A DNA stretch of 64,000 nucleotides from Sistotremastrum niveocremeum HHB9708 (Eukaryota; Basidiomycota; Agaricomycetes; Sistotremastrales; Sistotremastraceae), in the NCBI GenBank assembly GCA_001630475.1, contig KV419432.1, positions 124,001 through 188,000 on the forward strand, given 5' to 3'. Below, piece after piece: positions 11,401-21,800 of this stretch. Both the position numbers and the translations under genes were made by a program. The number at the start of each line of letters is the position of its first letter. The first letter of the stretch is position 1. The notes beneath the pieces are model-generated. The model made no database searches and had not been told where the DNA came from. It worked only from the letters and a program-made list of their open reading frames with translations.

Positions 11401-11729
11401 TTTTATCTCGAAGAGCTCAAGGTCCGTGCTGCCCAAAACCCAAGTACGTAGCTTCGATCTACTTCGGCCTATTCTTTACTCATGGAATACAAGACCTGGC
11501 ACGGCGGCTCAGGCATGCTTTTCCTGAAGGCTTTGACCCGCCACCTCCTGCTGTCATAGATGAGCCTCAGTTATCCGAGAAGGCAGCCTGGACTTCTCGA
11601 TTTCGGAATTGGCGGGATGCTTTTAAGCAAGCACCCCGAATGTCGATGTTGCTAGATAACGTGCCCGACATTGAACTTGGAACAAACGGAAGGCCTAGTT
11701 TGGACGGACATGGGGGTGAAACGGATTGA
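8431..11729 (+). CDS. DUF6535 four-TM protein, full-length copy A
   Basis: Basidiomycete-specific membrane protein of unknown function. Exons 8431..8719, 8765..8895, 8945..9097, 9154..10711, 10760..11443 and 11494..11729 give 1016 residues. The 45-nt and 48-nt introns are multiples of three and read through, but copies B and C prove them. Start chosen at MSSRTRRSRSP because all three copies share it; an in-frame ATG 20 codons upstream exists. Order: Arg/Ser-rich head, coiled coil (about 40-95), DUF6535 region (WNALDKEALAKIKVMVEEW then four TM spans near 141-160, 176-203, 238-257, 271-296), then a soluble helical part of about 700 residues. In that part segments about 548-690 and 760-905 are related to each other. 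The tail ends DIELGTNG..., shared with the other copies. Its orientation is opposite to copies B and C, 43 kb away. Function unknown. Confidence 0.85.
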
Positions 11730-12924
11730 AGGAACATAAAATTCGAAGACTTGATAGCTGGGTCTTTATCCGATGATCAGGATAGAAATGGGCCGTCTGA
11801 CTTGTAGAGGGAGGGCAAGGGCGAAGAGGAAGAATGTTTGCCGATCTCTGATTTCGAGTCGCACTTCGCCACGGACTGATAAAATACTCATCGATTCCAA
11901 TTGGCTTTGTACCGGAAAAATGCATCATTGAGGACAGAGCAGCCGGATTACGAGTCTTCAAGGTCAGATCTACATAAGATGTTGAAACAAGCAACTTTAC
12001 CCGGGTTTATACGCAGAGACTCGCGATCGATCAAAGCATGAGATCTCGAAGGCTTTTAAAGGTTGAGTGCGACTCGATCATGACGGAAGAGGATGACACA
12101 TAGCAACAAAGCATAGCATTTAGAAAATAGAACGTGATATACAGGAATGCGAGAGATACGAGTTACCAGCTAAATACGTATGACCGTGTGGATGAGCGGA
12201 GATGATGGGCGTCGACGTCGGCGTGCATGTGGCGCCAATCTGGCAACTGTAGCTGGATCAGGCCTTGTGGAGACCGGGGTCGAAGCGGAGGCTGGGTTTT
12301 GCATTTTACTTATGCTTGACTTTGTAGAGTCTCATCCGAAACGAAGCTCTAGAAATAGCCTGCAATACCGGAAATATCGTCGACGTCGAGAGTCGAGATG
12401 CCGAACGATGCCTGCCGCCGAATGCCGAGCGTTGAGTATTTTCGGAAAGCGGAAGTGAAGGAGTAGATACGCCGAGAAAGGAAATGCAAAATGTTCTGAT
12501 GGAAACGATCAGGGCAACGGATCGCACAAGCCGACGACGACGATCTTTGGGTCATACAAATATCAGAGTTAGCTGGCAACCCTTTCGCTCCTGAACGACG
12601 AACAAATACTCGGGTCAGCTTATTGACTCCAGTTTGGCCTCTCTTTCGTCCCTAACCTTGTCAGTCGCTCTTACCTTTTGTCATTATATGAACGCTAGTG
12701 CTGACAATGCCGGATGTAGTTCTTTTATTACCCTTGTCCGCAGGCCGGTCACCTGCCTTTCTTTCGTTTCTTTTCCTTTTGTTTGAGACGGTTTTGGAAT
12801 ATCCTTTCGAGACTTTACTCGCACGCGTCTTTCTCTCCATCTCCATTCAACACTTCAAGCTCATTGCGTCCGGAACGCATTCGACTTCAACACACTATCT
12901 TTTCACCATCTTCTCACTTACACG
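11730..12924. other. Intergenic region
   Basis: About 1.2 kb between DUF6535 copy A and noxR. Minus-strand frames around 12349..12579 were examined; they show no family motif and no convincing splice chain. The last 250 bases are CT-rich, as expected for a fungal promoter ahead of noxR. Confidence 0.5.
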
Positions 12925-15171
12925 ATGTCTCTCAAAGCCGAGCTCGAAACATGGGCAGCAGCACTAAAAGCTTACGATGAAGAGCAGTTCGAACAAGCCC
13001 TAGATCTCTTCTCAGTGCGTACCCATCTTCTCGTCGTGCATTGGCTTCCGTGCTAATCGGTCATTTGATCCCGCTAGCAAATCGCCGATTCTTCAAAAGT
13101 CCTCACGAACTTGGGTCTCATCTATGCCACCCTTGGTGAACACGAACTAGCTGTAGAACAGTTTATCGCCGCGACGGGCTTGGATCAATATCTCGCGGTT
13201 GCGTACGTGTCTCAGTCCTATGCTTCGGCCTTTCCTTGATGGGATGATGTGATTGATTCTTATGAAACTAGCTATTTCCAATGCGGCGTCTCGAATTTCC
13301 TACTTGGCCGCTACGAGCTTTCACTAAAGGACTTTGAGGAGGCGTTGATCTATCTTCGAGGGAATCAAAGCATGTGGGTACCATCCCTTTGTTTCACTTT
13401 CACTTCGATCGTGGCGTCGCTTTGTCTGGTTGCGATCGTCTTGTTCTCTTTTGTGCCTATTATTCTCTTCCGTCCTCCGTCATTTACCGGAGTGCCCGTA
13501 ACCCCTTCTCGTCATGCCACGCCACGAGTTCTTGGCAATTCCTACCGACTAATTACTGACTATTGTCCTTAGCAACTATGAACAACTCGGACTCAAATTC
13601 AAACTCTATTCCGCTGAAGTCTTGTTCAACAAGTGCGTCAATTCTTTCCTATTATGACAAAGATTCTGAACGCTATTACGCAGGGGTCTTTCGATGATCT
13701 ACATGAATCAAGTCGACGAAGGAATGCAGGATCTCGAAGAAGCTCGTCGGAATAAAGTCACGGATGAGCATAACGTGATCGAAGATGCTATCAAGGATAG
13801 AGGAGAAGGCTATACTGTTTTCTCAATCGTGCGTTCTTTCAAACTGGTTCAGGCCCAAGTCCGACTCACAGAAATTCATAGCCTGTCGGCATCGTCTACC
13901 GTCCTTCTGAAAGTAAACTCAAGAACGCTAAAACAAAAGATTACCTCGGCAAAGCCGTACGTCATTAGTCTCCCCTCTCTCCATCTTCATATTGACTGAG
14001 TTGTCTGTCCAGAAACTCGTCGCAACGGCAGATGCCAACGAAGCCTACACCACATTTACCGGCGTCACCCGTCTCCGTCAAGGAATGACAAACACCGGTG
14101 CACCACTCGATCGACCTCCCTCCGATCCCAACCCCCAATCCACATTCGTCCCACCCCCTCGCGAGAACGGACGTGGTCCCACGAGAAGCAACAGTGCAAG
14201 TGCAGCTTCCGGCGGATCACTGGGCAGGAGTAATACTCAGATCAACGTTGGTCCGAGAAGAGGAAGCGAGAGTGCTGTTGGGATGGGAGAAGGACAGGGA
14301 GTTGGGAGGAGTAATACTATGCGTACGATGGGTGGCTCCGGGGCAGCCAACGGCATGGGAGGACCTACTCGTGGACTATCAATTCGCAAACCTGAACCTC
14401 TAGGTCGATCGCCTACTGCATCTTCCGCAAACGGTCGTTCATTCGGTGGAGGACGAAATGGAGGCGGAGGCGGTGGAAACGGAGGGGACTCGAGTCCCGG
14501 AGATGAGAGAGTTCCTAATCCTGCTCGATTGACTGAGATCTACGACGATTACATCGACGGTTATGCGGATCCTGATCCGTCTACTATGCCTCCTCTGCCG
14601 TCTGCTGGAGCTGGAGGAGAAGGAAGAGTCGCGGCGTGGGCTAAGCAGAGTGCTCAGCCTCAACCTCCGCGAAGGAGTCCTAGTTCGAGCTTCGGCGGAA
14701 GTAGTGGAAGCATGAGGAGGAGACTGAGCAGACGTCCTACGAATTATAGCTCCAGGAATGGAGGTGGTGGGGGTGGTGGGGGTATGAGTCCTTATGCGGA
14801 AGATGATGAGGGCTTTGGGAGTGAGGATGAGTGGGAGATGACGAAGGTCAAAGTCAAGGTTCGTCCTCATCATTCTCTCTTTCAACTTCAGGTGCTGATC
14901 ACATATTATCTTACAGATCCACTACCGCGACGACGTCCGCGGAATGACCATCGATCCCGCAGCAACAATCGACGAGTTCATCTCCAAACTCTCTCAAAAG
15001 TTCAACAAGAACTTCTCAATCAGTAATGGAGGGTTAAAGTTTAAAGATGAGGACGGTGTACAGGTTAGTTTGAGAGATGAGAGTGATTGGGAGTTGGCGA
15101 TTGAGACGGCTAGAGATCATGCTAAGGGACGGCCGGAGGGGAAGTTGGAGATTTGGGCGGAGGATAAGTGA
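12925..15171 (+). CDS. noxR: NADPH oxidase regulator NoxR (p67phox-like)
   Basis: Activator of fungal NADPH oxidases, which make superoxide during hyphal growth and fruiting-body development; binds GTP-Rac and Nox at the membrane. Eight exons (12925..13014, 13078..13202, 13272..13373, 13573..13632, 13684..13828, 13882..13956, 14013..14858, 14917..15171) give 565 residues in one frame. Residues 1 to about 190 are TPR repeats (LKAELETWAAALKAYDEEQF, NLGLIYATLGEHELAVEQF, AYFQCGVSNFLLGRYELSLKDF). They are followed by the activation-domain-like stretch SIPVGIVYRPSESKLKNAK. A Gly/Ser/Pro-rich linker, which includes runs of Gly, leads to a C-terminal PB1 domain (IHYRDDVRGMTIDPAATIDEF ... DEDGVQVSLRDESDWELAIE). 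No SH3 domain, as in other fungal NoxR proteins. The retrotransposon inserted only 250 bp past its stop. Confidence 0.93.
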
Positions 15172-15424
15172 GCGCGAGATTGAGATCGAGCTTGGGCTTG
15201 GGCTTGAGTTTGCTATGGTTTTGAGGGGTTGGTATTGAGGAGCTTTGTAGGTGGTGCTGGTGGTTTCTTGGTTCGAGGATGTTGTGTTGTATATGCTTTA
15301 CATCTCATTTTTTATTTGAACAATTTACTTCTGTGCCGATGCCAGTGAATATTCGCGTGTTATATAGAGTGTCATTGCGATCAAGGAGTTCGGCACCGTC
15401 AAACAATAGGACGTTGCTAGACGC

Positions 15425-15661
15425 TGTCGGAATCCGGAGGGATACACGACACGATAGCTAGATAGGATTCTTTCGCTGTAGTCACTCAAATGCACGGAAC
15501 TGGTCTAATGCACTCGATTAACGTAGGTAGAAAGCCTCGAAGGGCATACAACGAGATACAGACAGTATATATATGACTACGGATAAACTGAGAAAAGAGA
15601 GTCCGAGAATACAGCAGTTATGCCGGGGATAAAGCATCGGCCGAAGCCTACAGATGTTACA
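15425..15661 (-). repeat. LTR, 3' in element orientation
   Basis: 237 bp, begins tgtcggaatcc and ends gatgttaca on the plus strand. Reads identical to 24291..24527. Contains tatatatatgac, a possible TATA-like element. Confidence 0.95.
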
Positions 15662-15853
15662 TACGCCCTCTCGAACTGTACGAAATAGAAAAGGATAGTA
15701 AGCATTCGAATATAATGAGAATATCGTAGACGAATAGTTACGAAATAAGAAGAAACATAAAAAATCCGAGAACCTTGAGGAGTCGGAACTGGTGTTGGAC
15801 CAGACGACTTTTTGATGACACTGTAGTTGAGTACAGTTCGCTATAAGGATGCC

Positions 15854-18800
15854 CTAATCGCGAGAATAGTCACGACGGCGGCGGGCATGGTAGTGATGAG
15901 CACTACGCTCGGCGGCAGCGATGCGGATGCCACGGTTGGCGGCGCGGTTCGCTCGGTTCCTAGCACGACGGGAGGAGGATGTGATAGGGACACCGACAGG
16001 TTGGGAATGGACGACGGTGGAATGAGAGACTGGAGCCTTAGCGAAGGCGTGAGCGAGAGCGAGCCTTTCCTCTGCCTCTGTCTTCTTAATCCTCGCTATC
16101 ATCTCCAACTGAGTCCTGATCGCATTATTCTGCCCCATAACCCTATACGCGTTCTCTGGCGTAATATCCGTCTCCATCTTTTCGATAAGTCTCATCTCGA
16201 GAGAGTTATTGCTGAGCATGACGGGCGAGGGTATGAGTGCGCCGATGTTTGGGTTGGCGCGGTCGTAGAAAACCTGAGGAGGGGTGGCGTTGGCCGCCTG
16301 ATGGATGAGCCTGTCAACCTCGGAGTAGACGACAGAATCAGTGTCGGAGGAGGTGTCGGAATTGAGAGTGATCTCAATCCGAGGGACTTGAGGGGCGGTG
16401 GCGCCACTGGCAGCGGTAGGATTACCGACTGGGATGGCGGGAACAGGAGGATTGATAGCCGGATCGACGGCCATAGGCTCAGCGGCGGGCTCTATGTTGA
16501 GGTTACCAATGGCGTTGGTAGCCTCGTGGATGGCTGGTGCGACGAACGGGTCGGCAGGGGCGGTTACCGCATTAGGTGCGCCAGTGGCTCCGGCGTCGAG
16601 TTGGTTGAGCACAACATCGAGGGGACGGCGGACGACGAAATTAACGTCGGCAGAGGGAGTGGGGACAGTGACTTCAGTAGACATAGATGTAGAGGCGATG
16701 CTTAGGAAGGGGGATGAAGGACCAGAATAAAAATCCGAGTCTTTAAGCCTTTCTTCATCGGATTCTTCATCCGAAAAAATTAGAGACACGTAAGCCCTAG
16801 CAACCTGAAGATTTTCGGAATTATTGACAGTGCTAGATGGCGCAATTTTCTCTGGTGCCTTGAGTCCGCTGACTGTAGAACTTCCTTGCAGATCTAAATA
16901 AGCCGAAAATGGCTCGAGATGCTTGACATCGGCGTAGGGAAGCCACGTTTTGTCGCCAGTTTTATATAAGACCTCAAATTCGGCCTCCGTACCTTTTCCG
17001 CGGTGAGCTAGAATCTTGTCCACAGCCCAGTCATCTGAGTGTTCGCCGAAAGCAGAGATTATCTGCTCAGGTGCGCGTCCCGGGAATCTCCGGTCGTCGT
17101 TCGGATAGTGAATCCGAAGAAGCGAGGCGTGGAATACGTCATGTACGCCTCGCTGTTTCAGTACTGATGGTAAGTCGAGTTTGAACGAAACATCGTTGTA
17201 TCTTGACAGGACCTTAATAGGACCAATAAACTTAGGAGCAAGCTTTCTGGCCTTATTTTTCGGCAGCTTAAGATTTTCAGTGGACAGGTACACCAGATCT
17301 CCAGGCACGAATGGAGCTATTTTCCGATGTTTATTCGCCTGCACTGTCGACTTCACTCTGGCTGCCAATATCGCGTCATGTGCTGAAATTAACGCGTCTT
17401 TTATCCGCTGGACGAAGACTCGAACGCCTGGATATTCAGAGATTCCGTTGAAATGGAAGGATCTAGGCATTTGGCCGTGGTTGAGGAAGAAAGGTGCGTA
17501 GCCAGTCGTTTCAGAGATTGCCGAGTTGATCGCAAATTCGATCATAGGAAGTCGAAGCGCCCAGTCTTTTTGGTTAGGCGAGACGCAGCTTCTCAACATC
17601 TGAACGATCGTCCGGTTAGCGCGTTCGGTAAGTCCGTCTGTCTGGGGGTGGTATGCTGATGACATTTTAAGCTTCGTTCCCATCAGGATATGAAGCCTAT
17701 CCCAGAATGTACTCGTGAAATACGAGTCACGGTCGCTTACAATATTCTCCGGTAAGCCGTGATGCCTGTATACTTCTTCAAACATTAACTCGGCGATTTC
17801 TTTAGCCTTGTATGTCTGTTTCGACGGAGCTAAGTGCACCATCGAAGTCAGATGGTCTATGATTACAGTAATCATATCAAAGGAACCGACGCGGTTGCGG
17901 GATTCAGGCAACGGACCCACGAAATCCACGCCGATCGTTTCCCAGGGACGGCTAGGAACAGGCAAGGGGCGAAGTTTGCCATAAGGCTGATGATTCTTCG
18001 CCTTGGTCGTCGAGCACGTGGGGCAGCTTTTACAGTAAGCTTCTATATCACTCTTTAACGATTTCCACCAAACATTATCGTGCAGATAATAAAGAGTCTT
18101 CTTTGCCCCAAGATGTGCCAAAATCGAATGTGCGTGCGAGATTATGATCTCTCGCACACTTTGATTGGACACCTTTACATCGGGTATACACAAGGTACGT
18201 CTTCCGGAATCTTTGAGAAATAGAAGACCGTCTACTAACTCGTACGACTTGAAATCTTCAGGCTTCTCAATTATCGGACGAAAGAAGGGATCTCTAATGT
18301 AAGTCCCTTTCAGACAACCCGGAAGCTGGATCTCAGGGTTGCCCATAGCAATTAATTCCGTGATACGAGGGGCCGTACCGACGAGGATCTGCTCGTCGGC
18401 TGTTTGGGCGATCGGGACCTGATCTGCAGAGGTCTCGGCAGGCGCTTGATCGATGATTTCCCGTTGTGGAGATGGTGGAATGGCTGCTTTAGGGTCCTCA
18501 ACGCGTAAGATTACACGTTTGATCTTTGAAAAATCTGGTTTTGAAGCTGAATTTTTGTTTTTAGTGGTACCCACGCCCTCTTGGTCAAGTCTAGGGACTT
18601 GATCATTCATAGGACGCTCGCCCTCTGCAGGAACCACCACTTTTTCCCGAGAGTGTTCCGGGGTCACAAAACCAGGCCGCTCTGGGTCTATACGAGCACG
18701 TACCTCGTCCCCGGTGAGGACGGGTATTGTGCTACGTGCCTGAAGTACACGGGTGAGATTTTCGTCGTCTTCGTATTCGTCCAAGACCTCTGACTTAGCA

Positions 18801-21800
18801 CGAATAGTTTCATCCGTATCAGCAGCGTACATTCGAGATAGTGCGTCTGCTAGTATATTCGTTTCACCCGGTATATACTCAATTTCGAAGTCAAATTCAT
18901 TTAAGACTTCAAGCATACGAACTTGACGAGGCGAAAGCCGAGGCTGCTTCATCAGGTGAATTAAACCCTTATGATCAGTCAACATTTTGAATTTAACTCC
19001 ATGTAATAGGTGCCTGGCTCGCTTCAGGACTTCGACTTGTGCGAGGAGCTCCTGTTCGTGGACCGGATAATGCTGCTGGGTATGTGTCATTTTTCCCGAC
19101 CACATCCAAGCAACACGACCGCTTTTCAGATCTTTGCCTTGCAGGATGATTCCTCCGACGCCTGTAAACGAAGCATCGGTGACCACAAGAATCGGATCAG
19201 CGCCCTCTGAATAATCGAGGGGCTGCCGAGTTCGGTTCCGATGTTCACCAAGGATTTTCTTTATCGCATCAAAGGACCTTTGCTCGGTATGTCCCCAAAT
19301 CCAAGTCGCATTCGAACCGGTTAACGATGATAGATGACCCATAGGAATACGAATAGCCGTGACACTTGGTGCGAGATATCCGACTGCACCAAGAAATTCC
19401 ATTAACGCTTGCTTCGTTTTAGGGGTCTTCCAATTTTCGATACGATCGACCTTGGCGGGATCCATACGAATCCCACGATCATCGACGATGTGCCCAAGAA
19501 TATTCAGCAGCTTTACAAAAAGTTTCATTTTCTTTTCGCTCAGGTAAAGTTTATTCTTGCGCAATATGTCGATGACGATCTTTACGTGTTTGACATGATC
19601 CTCAGCCGTCTCAGAGAAGATAATGATATCGTCAAGATACACATAAAGGAAGACGCCGATGTAGGGACCAAATATGTGATTCATGAGGGACTGGTAAGTC
19701 GCACTACCATTACAATCACCTTGCTGAAGCACATTACTGATCATGGTACCATTGGGAGTCGTAAATGCCGTATATTGGACGTCTTTAGGATCAATACGAA
19801 TTTGCTCGTAAGCATCCTTTCCGTCTAGCATACTCCGATACTTATAACGAGACACTTTGTATAGAATCTGTTCGATATCAGGTAAAGGCGAAGACATCTT
19901 AGTAGTGTTCGCATTACGGTCACGGCAGTCAACGACGGTACGTAATTTGATTGATCCATCCTTCTTAACCTCACGAAGAATTAACATTGGGACAGCGTTT
20001 GGCACGCTCTTGAATTCCCAACGTCCGGACTTGAGGTAACCGTCCCGCTTTTCTTGCCATAATTTTTGCATTGATTCAGGACATTTGCTAGCGCGCCAAT
20101 TGTAGACTTTATTCGGGTCCTTGATCGGAATCGTATGATTAATTTTGCGCAATGGAGGTAAGTCCGTATCCACTGCATCTTTACAAATGTCCTTCGCGTA
20201 CTCACGAAGTTCTTGACGCAGTGACTCCAGGGCCTCATCAAGAATATCCGCCGCCTTCGACGAAATCTTAACCACACCCACGCCCTCTGTTATCGGTACG
20301 CTCTGGATTGAGCCGATCGATAGCTGGGGCGGGTTTATTCCCATCAAGACCATGTGCTGATACAAGAACGGTGTGCCCAAGATCAAATCGTAGCCCTCAA
20401 CATTCATAATGTCAAAATGACGCTTCTCATCGATTTCTAGATACTTGAAATCGATCATAGTTGAGTAATTGATTGTTGTTCTCGATCCCTTCGAAGCTAA
20501 CTGAACATTTATTGGCTTTTCTAAAGGTACCCGAGGAACATTCAATTGTTCTGCGAGCGTTGAGGACATGAAGTCCGCCATCGAGCCCGAATCAACAAGG
20601 GCTCGGACTTTCTTTCCATTAGCCCGGACTTCGATCGTCAGAGCCTTTGGAGTCATGCGGACGAAGTCCTTTCGTCTCGCAGCTGTTCTGGTAAGCTTAT
20701 AATTTGGTTCGATTTCGAGTCTAACGCCATATGATTCAGCTAACATTGGTTCACTCGAAGATTCATTGTCTGAATCGGATCCGGACTCATAAACGGTAAT
20801 CTCAGATCGATCTGATCCATTATCGTCTGATACATAATCTTCGACAGTAGCTCTATATGACCTCGGACGAACATAACGAGTCCGGCATCTTGTTGTTACT
20901 ACTGCCGACTCCTCGTCCGACGAATATTGATTAAGATCTGACTCAAGATTAGGAGCGAAGTGAGATTCAAATCGAGGTACGTACCTGGATTCGGTCTCTT
21001 CGTCAGAGTCATCCTCTAACATTTCTTCGTCTCCTTCATTCCAGAACAAATCATCAATACCAGAGCTGTACTCCGCTGAATCAGCGGAGCTATCTGACAT
21101 TTCTTGAAGATCAGGCGGGCCATCCGAAGCGTACGATAGATTATCGTCTTCGTTATTTTGAGAAGGTTCGTCATTTTCATCTTCCCAAAGACCCCATGCC
21201 CGCCAGTCCTCTTCACTAGGCTGATCACTAATCTCAGATCCTGAATCACCAAGACCGACCATCATGACATTTAATTCGGCCGCCTCGGCATCATCTTCAA
21301 GTTCCTGGATCGTAGAAATGGTCACCGCATTCGAACGAAAGGGAGCTCTCGTCGAATTGCGTGTGGGACAATCTTTTGATAAATGGCCGCCCTCGCCGCA
21401 TTTAAAACAAAGATTATTGGCCCGGCGTCTTTCGAGTTCGGCAGGTGCGAGTTCAGTTCGATTAGATCGGTTGTTCTGATTCGATCTTCTAGAATCTCTT
21501 CCATTTCGATTATCCCGCGCTTGATTGGAGGACGAAGATTGTTGAGTCTCACGAGTGTTGTTGGGCCGTTGCCATCTTCGTGAGCGGTCTTTTGACCTTT
21601 TCTTACTCCTTTCAGACCGATCTGACCTCTTGTTCTCAGAATCACGGTCCCGATTATTATTATTGGGACGCGTGCGGTCATTTGAGCTTCTTGCTGACTT
21701 TTGGACGCGTTCCATTCGTTCAGCGTATTCGAGAAGCTTCTTGAAGGTATGTGTATCAGGATCATAGCCTTTTGCCTGCCATTCACGCCGAATATAATTT

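Noticed and set aside
15827-16705. 292-codon plus-strand frame inside the retrotransposon
   Set aside because: Antisense shadow of the Gag-Pol frame; no motif.
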